From Natrarchaeobius oligotrophus (GTDB taxonomy: Archaea; Halobacteriota; Halobacteria; Halobacteriales; Natrialbaceae), in NCBI RefSeq assembly GCF_003841465.1, contig NZ_REFZ01000005.1, positions 1-64,000 of the forward strand: a DNA stretch of 64,000 nucleotides. Direction: 5' to 3'. The position numbers and the translations under genes were made by a program. The notes under the pieces are model-generated. The model saw nothing but the letters and a program-made list of their open reading frames with translations, was not told the DNA's origin and ran no database searches. Shown piece by piece: positions 55,020-63,968 of this stretch. Each line of letters opens with the position of its first letter. Within the stretch, counting starts at the first letter, position 1.

Positions 55020-56345
55020 TGAACTACCCCGGCCTACTCGGCGACTTGCGCCGTCTCCTTGAGGCAGGAGCTTCCTATTTCGACGACGCGACTTGCAGAC
55101 ACCGAAAGCGTGTCCACAGCGGTCGCAGTCTCCGCAGGCGTGTCTTCGGAGTGAACCACTCCTAGGCGGTTCCAACCGCGTTGTTGGATGTTGAGTGCCG
55201 CGTTCCAGTCCCGATCAAGTTCGAAACCGCAACTCGGGCACGAATGCTCGCGGGCCCACAGCGGCTTCGCGGTTTCCGCGCCGCATTCAGCGCATTCTTT
55301 CGTCGTACCTCGGGACTCGACTTCCACGACGTGACAGCCGTTCTTCTCGCCGTGGTGTTCGAGGATGGTGAGGAAATCGTGCCAACCGACCTCGTGCTTG
55401 TTCCGAGCGTTCTGCGGGGATTCGAGCATTCTCTTCACGTTGAGGTTCTCGACGAACACCGCGTCGTACTCTGTCGTGTAAAAATGCGCAAGCTTGTGCT
55501 TGAAATCCCGCTTCTTGTTCGACATCCTCGCATGGATTTCAGCGACGCGGCGGCGCTGTTTCTCCCAATTGTTCGAACCTTCCTGCTTCCGCGACAGCGA
55601 CCGCTGTTCGCGTTCGAGGCGCTCGCGGTCACCGGACAGGGCGAGCCGCTTTACCAACCGCCCATCGCTGTCGTGGATGAAATTGAGGACGCCGAGGTCG
55701 AGCCCCACTGTGTCTTCGGCGTCAATGTCGCCGGGCTCGGGTTTGGCTGGCGTGTCGGTTTCGATGGTGAACGACGCATACCACACGCCCGTTGGGTCTT
55801 TCTTCAGCGTGACTTCCTTGATGGTGTCGTGGTCAGGAAGGTCGCGGTGCATCCGAACTGGAATCGTTCGGGTTTCACCTTCGAGTTTCTTCAGCCTCAG
55901 GAGTGCGTGTCCGTCTGGGCCACTCTTCTTGTCGAGTTCGAAGCCCGATTGCCGGTACGTGAAACTCCTGGACTCACGCGGTGACTTCCAGTTCAACGAC
56001 CCCACGTCGTAACCTTTCGCTTTGAGCTCGCCGAGGCTGTTGATGTTGTCGCGGATTCGTTCGACGGCTTTCTGCAAGACGGTGGAGTACACTTTGGTTA
56101 GGTCAGTCCACCAGTCTTTCAGCGCAGGGAGCGTGTCGCGGACCATCCAGACGCGTTGTCGGAGCGTGCCAGCGTCTTCGGGAATCTGGTTGAACTCGCG
56201 GAGCGCGTGGTTGTAGAGTTGCCATACAGTGTCGCGTTGCCAGTCCATCGCATCCCGTTGCTCTTCAGTAGGAAAGAGTCGGTAGCGTGGACTGTACTTC
56301 ATGCGACGTGGCTCTTGCTACGAGTTATCGATAGTCAAGGACTCT
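55020..56345 (-). mobile_element. IS1341-type element (TnpB only)
   Basis: The element contains an intact tnpB and no tnpA. Its right end, downstream of the tnpB stop on the minus strand, includes CCTCAAGGAG (55055-55064) and GAGTAGGCCGGGG (55027-55039) and probably ends with TAGTTCAC at about 55020. This 3' segment, overlapping the last tnpB codons, is where the guiding omega RNA of TnpB systems is encoded. The left end is near the upstream spacer, but I could not fix it. Both outer limits are approximate. Confidence 0.6.
55034..56302 (-). CDS. tnpB: RNA-guided nuclease TnpB (IS200/IS605 OrfB)
   Basis: 422 residues, intact. The RuvC catalytic residues are D202 (VGLDLGVLNF), E285 (VFVENLNV) and D365 (DRDWNAALNI), with a zinc ribbon C337-x2-C340 and C355-x2-C358. 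An N-terminal WED-like part (MKYSPRYRLFPTEEQRDAMD) starts the protein. TnpB proteins cut DNA with an omega RNA made from the element's right end. The intact catalytic triad suggests it is active. No TnpA is present, so movement would need a related transposase supplied elsewhere. Confidence 0.95.
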   Translation of the reverse strand: MKYSPRYRLFPTEEQRDAMDWQRDTVWQLYNHALREFNQIPEDAGTLRQRVWMVRDTLPALKDWWTDLTKVYSTVLQKAVERIRDNINSLGELKAKGYDVGSLNWKSPRESRSFTYRQSGFELDKKSGPDGHALLRLKKLEGETRTIPVRMHRDLPDHDTIKEVTLKKDPTGVWYASFTIETDTPAKPEPGDIDAEDTVGLDLGVLNFIHDSDGRLVKRLALSGDRERLEREQRSLSRKQEGSNNWEKQRRRVAEIHARMSNKKRDFKHKLAHFYTTEYDAVFVENLNVKRMLESPQNARNKHEVGWHDFLTILEHHGEKNGCHVVEVESRGTTKECAECGAETAKPLWAREHSCPSCGFELDRDWNAALNIQQRGWNRLGVVHSEDTPAETATAVDTLSVSASRVVEIGSSCLKETAQVAE

Positions 56346-56381
56346 GATTGAAGTCGCTTGCAACTCGTGCGGGCGCTGTAT

Positions 56382-56447
56382 CCCCGCCCTACTCGATCGG
56401 CTCCACCTCGCTCCTTGAGGACGGGGGCTTAGCGCCCTCTCTTTCAG
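56382..56447 (-). mobile_element. Solitary right-end remnant of a second TnpB element
   Basis: Just behind the gapB stop, the minus strand has CCTCAAGGAG (56411-56420), then 16 bases later GAGTAGGGCGGGG (56382-56394). The active element's right end has CCTCAAGGAG, then 15 bases, then GAGTAGGCCGGGG. The frame reads a tail-like peptide (KPPSSRSEVEPIE, then stop TAG) where a second tnpB would end. It is therefore likely a fragment of another insertion, perhaps with its omega RNA. The rest of that element is gone. Confidence 0.5.
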
Positions 56448-57515
56448 CTAATCCGCGGTCTGGCGATCGAGGGTCAGATCCTCGCGGCCCCGAAGTCGAC
56501 CGAGACCGATGCCGAGCGTCTCGTTCGTGAGCGTTCGGCTCTCCGGACCGGTGAGGTGGCCGGAGATCGCACGGAGCGCGTCGACGTTCTCCGGCACGAC
56601 GTCGGACTCCTGGTGAATCGCCTGCATGCAGTAGAGATCTCGTCCCTCGAGCGTGATCGACTCCTCCCAGATGCAGTTCTCCCAGACGTCGCCGCGGGGA
56701 CGCCCGGCGTCGAGTGCGAGATCCTTGAGCGTTCCCGCGCCGTCGATGCCCGCGTAGTCGGGGATCAACAGCAGGCGGTCCTCGGCCCGGAGTCGGTCGC
56801 GAACGTCGGAGACGTCGTCGGGAACGTCGTCGAGGGTGACGTTGACGGCGTGGACGTGCATCATCGTCGTCGGAACCTTCAGCCCGATCGTGTCGATATC
56901 GAGTTCGGGGTAGACGGTCTGGACGTCGGGACCGTGGTGGGAGGGGATCGAGACGGGATCCGGCAGCGCGTCGTTGATCGGACCGCGGCCGGTCTGGTTC
57001 GGATCGCCGCCGCGGCGAACCAGCGTCGCGCGGACTTTCTCGATGCCGTAGTTCTCCTCGAGCGGGGCGACGAACCGCGAGAGGCCGGTCGTGTTGCACG
57101 AAACGACGCGAACGTAGTCGGCGTCTGTAGCCTCGTCGAAGTTCGCGCGGGCGTTGAAGCTGACCTCGGCGACGGTCGCGTCCTCGCCGCCCTGAAAGAG
57201 CGCGGGGGTGTCGTGGCGTTCGTAGAGCGGGCGGTTGTCGGCACCGACCCCGGACGGAGTCGCATCGACCACCACGTCGCTGGCTGCGACGAGTTCGTCG
57301 ACGGTTCCGGCGAGGTCGATACCGATCGAGCGGAACTCGTCGGCGCGATCCGCGTCGACGGCGTAGACGGGGTATCCCGCTTCGGCCGCACCCACGGCGA
57401 CGTAGTCGGGGCTGACCTTCGCGACGCCGCAGACCTCCATATCGGGCTGTGCACGAATCGCATCGGCGACGCGTTTGCCGATGGTTCCGTACCCGTTGAC
57501 TCCGACCCGTAACAT
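56448..57515 (-). CDS. gapB: Type II glyceraldehyde-3-phosphate dehydrogenase (archaeal)
   Basis: 355 residues of the archaeal GAPDH type. [20 protein letters not shown] is the nucleotide-binding start and the catalytic cysteine is C140 ([11 protein letters not shown]). [20 protein letters not shown] and the C-terminal catalytic helix follow. Type II enzymes serve gluconeogenesis in haloarchaea that also carry type I. Placing it beside and divergent from gapA/pgk allows opposite control from one spacer. Its promoter TATA (GGTTATGAG on the minus strand) is at about 57541-57548, and a TrmB-like site lies just upstream of it. Confidence 0.95.
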   Translation of the reverse strand: MLRVGVNGYGTIGKRVADAIRAQPDMEVCGVAKVSPDYVAVGAAEAGYPVYAVDADRADEFRSIGIDLAGTVDELVAASDVVVDATPSGVGADNRPLYERHDTPALFQGGEDATVAEVSFNARANFDEATDADYVRVVSCNTTGLSRFVAPLEENYGIEKVRATLVRRGGDPNQTGRGPINDALPDPVSIPSHHGPDVQTVYPELDIDTIGLKVPTTMMHVHAVNVTLDDVPDDVSDVRDRLRAEDRLLLIPDYAGIDGAGTLKDLALDAGRPRGDVWENCIWEESITLEGRDLYCMQAIHQESDVVPENVDALRAISGHLTGPESRTLTNETLGIGLGRLRGREDLTLDRQTAD

Positions 57516-57573
57516 ACGATTCACCATCCACCGTCAACACTCATAACCGTTTCGCAAGAATTTTACAGATGTT

Positions 57574-57589
57574 AACTCGAAATCGAGTA
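57574..57589. promoter_or_regulatory. TrmB-like operator between the two GAPDH genes
   Basis: AACTCGAAATCGAGTA on the plus strand is [A]ACT-N7-GAGTA and differs by one base from the published Halobacterium TrmB consensus TACT-N7/8-GAGTA. It is partly palindromic (ACTCGA/TCGAGT). It lies about 25 bases upstream of the TATA box of gapB, the activating position for TrmB sites at gluconeogenic genes. Confidence 0.5.
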
Positions 57590-57713
57590 ACTTAGATAAA
57601 ACCGACACACGTGAAGCAGGTATTCTAAAAATTGACCGATATTCCACACATAACGAATGTGTCAATTGGTGCCCAAGACCGTGGTCGGCCCGTGCTGAGG
57701 AGAGTCTATGTGT

Positions 57714-57755
57714 AACGTTCATCAACGTTTCGGATGGGGCAACGATTTTAACGTT
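57714..57755 (+). promoter_or_regulatory. gapA promoter region with three AACGTT hexamers
   Basis: The palindromic hexamer AACGTT occurs at 57714-57719, 57724-57729 and 57750-57755. The first two are ten bases apart, one helical turn. The last overlaps the downstream edge of the TATA-like element ATTTTAAC (57745-57752) that precedes the gapA ATG by about 25 bases. A regulator binding here could block TBP. Confidence 0.4.
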
Positions 57756-57775
57756 GGGGAGCATACAACTCGAAT

Positions 57776-58849
57776 ATGAGTGAACATTCATACGGGAGTG
57801 ACGACGGAGCGGACGAACCCTTGCGGATCGGGCTCAACGGGTTTGGACGAATCGGCCGAAACGTCTTGCGCGCGTCGCTTGCGTACGACGGCGTCGAGAT
57901 CGTCGCAATCAATGACGTGATGGACGACGACGACATGGAGTATCTACTCCGGTACGATTCGGTCCACGGCCGACTCGAGGACGTCTCTCGGGACGGCGAC
58001 ACGCTTTCGGTCGAGGGTCGAGAGATCGAGTTACTCTCCGAGCGAGATCCCACCGACCTGCCGTGGGACGACCTCGAGGTCGACGTCGCGTTCGAGGCGA
58101 CCGGCTTGTTCCGGACGTACGACGACGCCGCCCAGCACCTCGAGGCCGGCGCCGAGAAGGTGATCATCTCCGCGCCGCCGAAAGGCGAGAAGGACGTCCA
58201 GACGATCGTCTACGGCGTCAACCACAACGAGTACGAGGACGCCGACGTCGTCTCGAACGCCTCCTGTACCACGAACAGCGTCGCGCCGGTCGTCAAGGTG
58301 CTGGACGAGAAGTTCGGCATCGAGTCCGGCCTCCTGACGACCGTCCACGCCTACACCGGCACGCAGAATCTGATCGACGGCCCGCTGGGCAAGCGCCGCC
58401 GTGGGCGCGCCGCCGCCGAGAACATCATCCCCACCTCGACCGGTGCCGCCATCGCCACCACCGAAGTGCTCCCCCAGCTCGAGGGGAAACTCGACGGCAT
58501 GGCGATGCGGGTCCCCGTCCCGAACGGCTCGATCACCGACCTCACCGTCGACCTCGAAGCCGACGTCACCGAGGACGAACTCGCCGACGCGATCCGCGAC
58601 GCCGCCGACGACGAGCTGGCCGGCGTCCTCGGCTACACCGACGAGGAGATCGTCTCCCGGGACATCGTCGGCCTGCCGTTTTCCTCCTACGTCGACCTCG
58701 AGTCGACGATGGTGCTCGAGGGCGGCCTCGTGAAGGTGCTGACCTGGTACGACAACGAGTTCGGCTTCTCGAACCGGATGCTCGATCTCGCGACGTACGT
58801 CGCCGCCGAATCCGAAAACGTCGGCTCCGAAGAAGCGCTCGCCCCCTAG
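57776..58849 (+). CDS. gapA: Type I glyceraldehyde-3-phosphate dehydrogenase
   Basis: 357 residues, the bacterial-type enzyme. LRIGLNGFGRIGRNVLRASL binds NAD. The active-site cysteine is C164 in NASCTTNSVAPV, and HAYTGTQNLIDGP and WYDNEFGFSNRM are further signatures. In haloarchaea this type works in the glycolytic direction. An acidic N-terminal extension of about 15 residues precedes the fold. pgk follows 130 bases downstream on the same strand, so both lower-glycolysis genes are together. Confidence 0.96.
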   Translation: MSEHSYGSDDGADEPLRIGLNGFGRIGRNVLRASLAYDGVEIVAINDVMDDDDMEYLLRYDSVHGRLEDVSRDGDTLSVEGREIELLSERDPTDLPWDDLEVDVAFEATGLFRTYDDAAQHLEAGAEKVIISAPPKGEKDVQTIVYGVNHNEYEDADVVSNASCTTNSVAPVVKVLDEKFGIESGLLTTVHAYTGTQNLIDGPLGKRRRGRAAAENIIPTSTGAAIATTEVLPQLEGKLDGMAMRVPVPNGSITDLTVDLEADVTEDELADAIRDAADDELAGVLGYTDEEIVSRDIVGLPFSSYVDLESTMVLEGGLVKVLTWYDNEFGFSNRMLDLATYVAAESENVGSEEALAP

Positions 58850-58979
58850 TACTCTTCCGACCGTTGAGCGAAATCGAGCTCCCACAGGGGAGTTTCGCTC
58901 ACCAGTTGGGCTCGGAACCCGCTCGCTCCGTTCTGTCACCTTTAAGCGATTTCACCACACCCGTTCGATACGAGAATCC

Positions 58980-60191
58980 ATGACGACGTTCAAGACGATC
59001 GACGACCTCGAGCCGGCACAGCGACTGCTCGTCCGCATCGACGTCAACGCCCCCGTTTCCGACGGGGTCGTCCAGGACAACCGCCGGTTCGCGCGCCACG
59101 CGGAAACCATCGCAGAGCTGCTCGCCGACGATCACGCCGTTGCCCTCCTCGCCCACCAGGGGCGGCCGGGCCGTGACACGTTCGTCACCCTCGAGGGACA
59201 CGCCGACGTGCTCGCCGACCATCTCGGTCGGAACGTCGAGTACGTCCCCGACACCTTCGGCGAGGAGGCCCTCGAGGCGATCCGTAACCTCGAGGCGGGA
59301 GACGTGCTCGTCCTCGAAAACGCCCGCATGTGCGAGGAGGAACTGCCCGAGGAAGCGCCCGAGGTGAAAGCCGACACCGAGTTCGTGCAAACGCTCGCCC
59401 CCGAGTTCGACGCCTACGTGAACGACGCCTACTCCGCCGCCCACCGGTCGCACGCCTCGCTCGTGGGCTTTCCGCTCGCGATGGACGCCTACGCCGGTCG
59501 CGTGATGGAGACCGAGTACACCGCGAACTCCGCGATTCGAAAGCGGGAGTTCGACGGCACCGTCACGATGGTCCTCGGGGGGACCAAGGCGGAGGACCTC
59601 ATTCCCGTCATCGAGCGGGTCGACGACACCGTCGACCGGTTCTGTCTCGGGGGCATCGTCGGCGAACTCTTCCTCCGTGCGGACGGCCACGACGTCGGCT
59701 ACGACGTCGACGGAACGGAGTTTTTCGACCACCAGTGGGACGACCACCGGGAGACGATCGAACGCGTTCTCTCGGAGTACGGCGACCGGCTGCTGCTGGC
59801 CGAGGACCTCGCCTCCGAGGACGGGGCCGGCGAGCGCGCGGAAACCGCGGTCGGCGAAATCGAGAAGGAGACGTCGTACCTCGACGTCGGCTCCGACACC
59901 GCCGAGCGGTACGCCGACCTCGTCCGCGAGTCGGAGGCCGTCTTCGTCAAGGGAGCCCTCGGCGTCTTCGAGGACGAGCGCTTCGCCACCGGCACGGTCG
60001 AGGTCCTCTCGGCCATCGCCGAGACCGACTGCTTCTCGGTCGTCGGCGGCGGCGACACGGCCCGCGCGGTCGACATGTACGACCTCGAGGCCGAGGACTT
60101 CTCGCACGTCTCCGTCGCCGGCGGCGCGTACGTCCGCGCGCTCACCGGAGAGGAGCTGGTCGGCGTCGACGTCCTCGAGCGGGCGGCCTGA
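58980..60191 (+). CDS. pgk: Phosphoglycerate kinase
   Basis: 403 residues. LVRIDVNAPVSDG is the substrate-binding start. HQGRPGRDTFVTLEGHADVL and LENARMCEEE follow. Then GTKAEDLIPVI, with the expected lysine in FVKGALGVFEDERF, and CFSVVGGGDTARAVDMYDL near the end bind ATP. It converts 1,3-bisphosphoglycerate to 3-phosphoglycerate, or the reverse. ATG 58980 is about 30 bases from the CCTTTAAGC TATA-like element. It is followed by the aminopeptidase gene. Confidence 0.97.
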   Translation: MTTFKTIDDLEPAQRLLVRIDVNAPVSDGVVQDNRRFARHAETIAELLADDHAVALLAHQGRPGRDTFVTLEGHADVLADHLGRNVEYVPDTFGEEALEAIRNLEAGDVLVLENARMCEEELPEEAPEVKADTEFVQTLAPEFDAYVNDAYSAAHRSHASLVGFPLAMDAYAGRVMETEYTANSAIRKREFDGTVTMVLGGTKAEDLIPVIERVDDTVDRFCLGGIVGELFLRADGHDVGYDVDGTEFFDHQWDDHRETIERVLSEYGDRLLLAEDLASEDGAGERAETAVGEIEKETSYLDVGSDTAERYADLVRESEAVFVKGALGVFEDERFATGTVEVLSAIAETDCFSVVGGGDTARAVDMYDLEAEDFSHVSVAGGAYVRALTGEELVGVDVLERAA

Positions 60192-60303
60192 GCTCGAAGA
60201 GGGCGATTGCACGCCCACTTTGAGAACCACGGTTCGACGACGCCAGTCGGGACCGTTTCACCCGATAGCAAGACCTTTCGGTCGCTCCGACGGAAGGGCA
60301 CGT

Positions 60304-61248
60304 ATGACCCAACTCCGTTCTGCCGCCGAGACGGCCGTCCGACAGTGTCTCGCGCTCGCAGAAGACGAGTCCTGTGCGATCGTCACCGACGACGAACGCC
60401 AGCCGATCGGCGAGGCGCTGTACGGGGTCGCACGGGAGATTACCGACGACGCGACGATCGTTCGCTACCCGCCGGGCGAGCAACACGGCGCGGAGCCGCC
60501 GGCCCCGGTCGCGGCCGCGCTCGGCGGCGCGGACGCCTTCCTCGCGCCGACGACGAAGAGCCTGAGCCACACCCGAGCGCGGTCGGACGCGACCGACGGC
60601 GGGGCGCGCGGGGCCACCCTTCCAGGGATCACCGAGGAGGTGTTCGTCACCGGTCTCGACGCCGACTACGACCGGATTCGTGAGGAGTGCAAGCGCACCC
60701 TCGAGCGGGTCGCGGACGCCGACGAGGTGCGGGTCACCACCGACCGGGGAACCGACGTCACGTTCGCGATCGGCGACCGGGAGTGGCTCGACGACACCGG
60801 CGACGTGAGCGAGCCGGGATCGTTCTCGAACCTGCCGGCCGGCGAGGTGTTCGTCAGCCCCGAGTCGGCCGACGGACGCTACGTCGTCGACGGCACCATG
60901 CGCCCGCACGGCCTGCTCGAGGGACGGGAACTCGAGTTCGTCGTCGAGGACGGCTACGTCACGGAGATTTCGGACGACGAGATCCGCCGACAGGTCGAAG
61001 CGGCGGCCGAGGAGGCAGGCGACGCGGCGTACAACCTTGCCGAGCTCGGCATCGGAACGAACGTCGGCGTCACCGACCTCGTCGGCTCCGTCCTGTTAGA
61101 CGAGAAGGCCGCCGGAACGGTTCACGTCGCCATCGGCGACGACGCGGGAATCGGCGGCGACACCGAAGCGCCGATCCACCAGGACGGCATCATCCGCGAT
61201 CCGACGGTCTTCGTCGACGGCGAGGAACTCGAGCTCCCGTCGGCCTGA
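60304..61248 (+). CDS. Aminopeptidase T-like (M29-type) metallopeptidase
   Basis: 314 residues. A fold with LAPTTKSLSHTRARSDATDG and LPAGEVFVSPESADGRYVVDGT, and metal ligands suggested by NLAELGIGTNVGVTDLVGSVLLDEKAAGTVHVAIGDDAGIGG and the His in EAPIHQDGIIRDP. Leucyl aminopeptidases of this group trim N-terminal residues from peptides with a dimetal centre in the cytoplasm. ATG 60304 starts the homology. The start region overlaps a long upstream open frame that is antisense-like. Confidence 0.82.
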   Translation: MTQLRSAAETAVRQCLALAEDESCAIVTDDERQPIGEALYGVAREITDDATIVRYPPGEQHGAEPPAPVAAALGGADAFLAPTTKSLSHTRARSDATDGGARGATLPGITEEVFVTGLDADYDRIREECKRTLERVADADEVRVTTDRGTDVTFAIGDREWLDDTGDVSEPGSFSNLPAGEVFVSPESADGRYVVDGTMRPHGLLEGRELEFVVEDGYVTEISDDEIRRQVEAAAEEAGDAAYNLAELGIGTNVGVTDLVGSVLLDEKAAGTVHVAIGDDAGIGGDTEAPIHQDGIIRDPTVFVDGEELELPSA

Positions 61249-61566
61249 CCCGCGTTTCTCGTCCGGCCTGCTGTGCCGACGGACCGGTACGGCCGTGGAT
61301 CGGACGCGGTCAACCGGGACCGACGAACGGCAGGCCGTAGCAGCCTACCGGTTCGCCGACGGACTCGCGTTCCGGCGACTCGAGTCAGTCGACGACCGTC
61401 GGTACTCGGGTGAGCCGTCGTCGTCTGCGACGACTTCGTGACGAGCGTCCGCCGCGGGGGCCGAAGCGGCAGGTGGCCACGCTCGTACCGTCGGCCGGAG
61501 AGTAGCGCCATTGCCACCGAATCGCGGTCCAATCGCCTTTTACGGACGTAGCGTCTACGACGCGGT
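61249..61566. other. Spacer with no gene seen
   Basis: 318 bases between the aminopeptidase and the HVO_0476-family gene. Frames here are short and arginine-rich, or are upstream extensions of neighbours. The only promoter-like feature is CTTTTACGG near 61538, about 25 bases before ATG 61567. Confidence 0.4.
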
Positions 61567-62226
61567 ATGACTGACATTCCGGACCGCGTTCCGACGCCGT
61601 GTCCCTCGTGTTCCCCGGAGCTCGAGACGGTCCACGAGGTGCTGACCGTGACCGAGGGCGGGGGGACGCTCACCGTCCGCTGTGGCGAGTGCGGACACGT
61701 CCACAAGGTACAGCCCGAACGCCAGCGCGAGGTCACCCTCGACGTCGTGGTCTCCCAGGAGGGCGAGTCGTTCACGGCGAACGTCACCGTTCCCGAAGAG
61801 GAGACGGTCGAGGTCGGCGACGAGTTCATCCTCGAGACCCAGGAAGTGCTCTCGACGGTTCGCGTCACCAGCGTCGAACTCGACGGCCAGCGACGGACCG
61901 AGACGTCCGCCGCCGACGAGATCGAAACCGTCTGGAGCCGCGAGGTCGACAACGTGGCGGTCAACGTCACCGTCCACCCGAAAGACGGTTCGAGAGACGA
62001 CAGCCGCGGAATCACGGTGTACGTCCCCGGCGACTACGAGTTCACCGTCGGCGAGGTCGAGGAGTTCGGCGACGACGAGTTCGAGATCGACGCGTTCGTC
62101 GTCCGCGACGACGCCAGCGGTTACGAGCGCGACCGCTACGAGATGGACGGCGACACGGTGCTCGCGAAGGACGCAAAGCGCGTTTACGCCTACGACCAGA
62201 CGAGTAGCGCCTGGTCGGCCTGGTAG
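61567..62226 (+). CDS. HVO_0476-family zinc-finger protein
   Basis: 219 residues. The four zinc ligands are CPSCS (residues about 12-15) and CGECGH (near 39-42). The remainder is beta-rich and strongly acidic (VTLDVVVSQEGESFTANVTV, VYVPGDYEFTVGEVEEFGDD). This is a recognised haloarchaeal family of unknown role, found beside isoaspartyl methyltransferase genes, and the two are likely functionally linked. ATG 61567 has a promoter-like CTTTTACGG upstream. Confidence 0.88.
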   Translation: MTDIPDRVPTPCPSCSPELETVHEVLTVTEGGGTLTVRCGECGHVHKVQPERQREVTLDVVVSQEGESFTANVTVPEEETVEVGDEFILETQEVLSTVRVTSVELDGQRRTETSAADEIETVWSREVDNVAVNVTVHPKDGSRDDSRGITVYVPGDYEFTVGEVEEFGDDEFEIDAFVVRDDASGYERDRYEMDGDTVLAKDAKRVYAYDQTSSAWSAW

Positions 62227-62317
62227 CGCTCGAGGCACCGCCTCACCGTCCGGACCCGACCGGTGGATCGAGCCGGCCGACAGTATATTTTCGCTCGTCC
62301 CGTACTACCCACGAGCC

Positions 62318-62947
62318 ATGTCCGACGGCTACGAGGCCGCCAGAGAGCGGATGGTCCGAACGGTCGCCCCGCGCGTGGACGACGATCGCGTCCTCGCGGC
62401 GCTCGAGGCGGTGCCGCGTCACGCGTTCGTCCCGCCGGATCGACGCGACGACGCCTACGCGGATCGGCCGCTGCCGATCGGCGACGGCCAGACGATCAGT
62501 GCGCCCCACATGGTCGCGATCATGGCCGACCACCTCGACGTCGGTCCCGGCGACCGCGTCCTCGAGATCGGAACCGGCTGTGGCTATCACGCCGCCGTCA
62601 CGGCGGAACTCGTCGGCGCGGAGTGCGTCTACAGCGTCGAGTTCGGCGAGGGACTCGCCGAGCGGGCCCGACGGCTGCTGGCCGAGACGGGGTACGGCGA
62701 CGTCAGCGTCCGGGTCGGCGACGGGCGCGAAGGGTGGGACGAACACGCGCCGTACGAGGCCGCGTACGCCACCTGCGCGACGGCGTCGCTTCCCGATCCG
62801 GTCGTCGAGCAGATTCGTCCCGGCGGAACGGTGCTGGCCCCGATCGGACGCGGTCGCCAGACGCTCGTCAGCGCGAGCAAACGCGAGGACGGCACGCTCG
62901 AGCGCGACGAACACGGCGGCGTTCGCTTCGTCCAGATGCGCGGGTAG
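62318..62947 (+). CDS. pcm: Protein-L-isoaspartate O-methyltransferase
   Basis: 209 residues with the full set of motifs. VPRHAFVPPD and DGQTISAPHMVAIMADHL (active-site Ser/Thr region) come first. RVLEIGTGCGYHAAVTAEL binds S-adenosylmethionine, and VRVGDGREGW and PGGTVLAPIGRG follow. It repairs isoaspartyl residues in aged proteins. The TATA-like AGTATATTTTC at 62282-62292 lies about 26 bases before ATG 62318. Confidence 0.94.
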   Translation: MSDGYEAARERMVRTVAPRVDDDRVLAALEAVPRHAFVPPDRRDDAYADRPLPIGDGQTISAPHMVAIMADHLDVGPGDRVLEIGTGCGYHAAVTAELVGAECVYSVEFGEGLAERARRLLAETGYGDVSVRVGDGREGWDEHAPYEAAYATCATASLPDPVVEQIRPGGTVLAPIGRGRQTLVSASKREDGTLERDEHGGVRFVQMRG

Positions 62948-63121
62948 CGAATTCGGGTTCGCTCGCGTCGATCGTCGCCTCTCGAGGGCCCCTGTCACCT
63001 CGACCGACGCTCGAGGCCGCCCGAACGAGAACGGGGGACTGCGCCCGGAGTCGGTATCGCGGCCGGGCGGATCGAGTCGGACAAGCGCGTCATTGATATC
63101 CGCCGAGCGGGTAGCCCGGAT

Positions 63122-63877
63122 ATGGATCCCGCGGTACTGCGAGAGGACATGGTCGACGGGCTCGAGTCTCCGCCCAGAGACGTCCTCTCGGACGACGCCG
63201 TCGCCATCGCCATGCGCGACGTGCCCCGTCACGAGTTCGTCGACGACGAGCGGACGGCCTACGCCGACCGCGAACACGACGTCCTCGGAACGCGCGTCCT
63301 CGCACCGAGCACCGTCGCCCGACTGTTCGAAGCGCTCTCGGTCGCGGAACTCGAGGGGGACGGGACGGTCCTGATCGTCGGCGCGGGCGTCGGCTATACG
63401 GCCGCCGTCGCGGCCGAACTCGTCGGCGCGAGAAACGTCCACGCCGTCGACATCGCCCGTCCGCTCGTCTTCGAAGCGCGGGAGAATCTGGACGGCGCCG
63501 GCTACGGGGAAGTGCTCGTCGACCGACGCGACGGGGCCGACGGGCTCCCGGAGTATGCGCCGTTCGACCGGATCCTGCTCGAGGCCGCCGTCGTCGACCC
63601 ACCGCGAACGCTGTGCGAGCAGTTGAGCGACGACGGCCGCCTCGTGTTCCCCCGGGGAACGGGAAAGCAGCGACTCGAGGCGGTGTCGGCCGACGGGGAA
63701 CGGGAGCGGTTCGGAGCCGTCTCGTTCGACCCGTTGCTGATCGACGGCGAGCAGTCAGGCACCGTCGAGCGCAACCGGACGGCCAGGGAGGATCGAGAAC
63801 ACGCCCACCGCGCAGCGAGATCGCGCCGCGGCTGGGAACAGGAGTGGATCGAGTGGGAGGACGCGATCGACGGCTGA
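63122..63877 (+). CDS. Divergent isoaspartyl-methyltransferase-like protein
   Basis: 251 residues. The fold is the same as Pcm: VPRHEFVDDERTAYADREHD, then VLIVGAGVGYTAAVAAELVG for the S-adenosylmethionine site and FPRGTGKQRLEAV. But the position of QTIS-x-P is LGTRVLAPSTVA here, and the Ser/Thr cluster needed for catalysis of isoaspartyl repair is not preserved. It may methylate another substrate or have lost activity. The C-terminal extension (RTAREDREHAHRAARSRRGW) is extra. It lies about 170 bases behind pcm. Confidence 0.8.
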   Translation: MDPAVLREDMVDGLESPPRDVLSDDAVAIAMRDVPRHEFVDDERTAYADREHDVLGTRVLAPSTVARLFEALSVAELEGDGTVLIVGAGVGYTAAVAAELVGARNVHAVDIARPLVFEARENLDGAGYGEVLVDRRDGADGLPEYAPFDRILLEAAVVDPPRTLCEQLSDDGRLVFPRGTGKQRLEAVSADGERERFGAVSFDPLLIDGEQSGTVERNRTAREDREHAHRAARSRRGWEQEWIEWEDAIDG

Positions 63878-63968
63878 ACGTCTCGAGTCGGCGAGAGAAC
63901 CTGCGGTATCGGACTGACGACGGTTCGGATCGCGAGAGACGACGCTGGTGTGCGGTAGGTCCGGAAAG

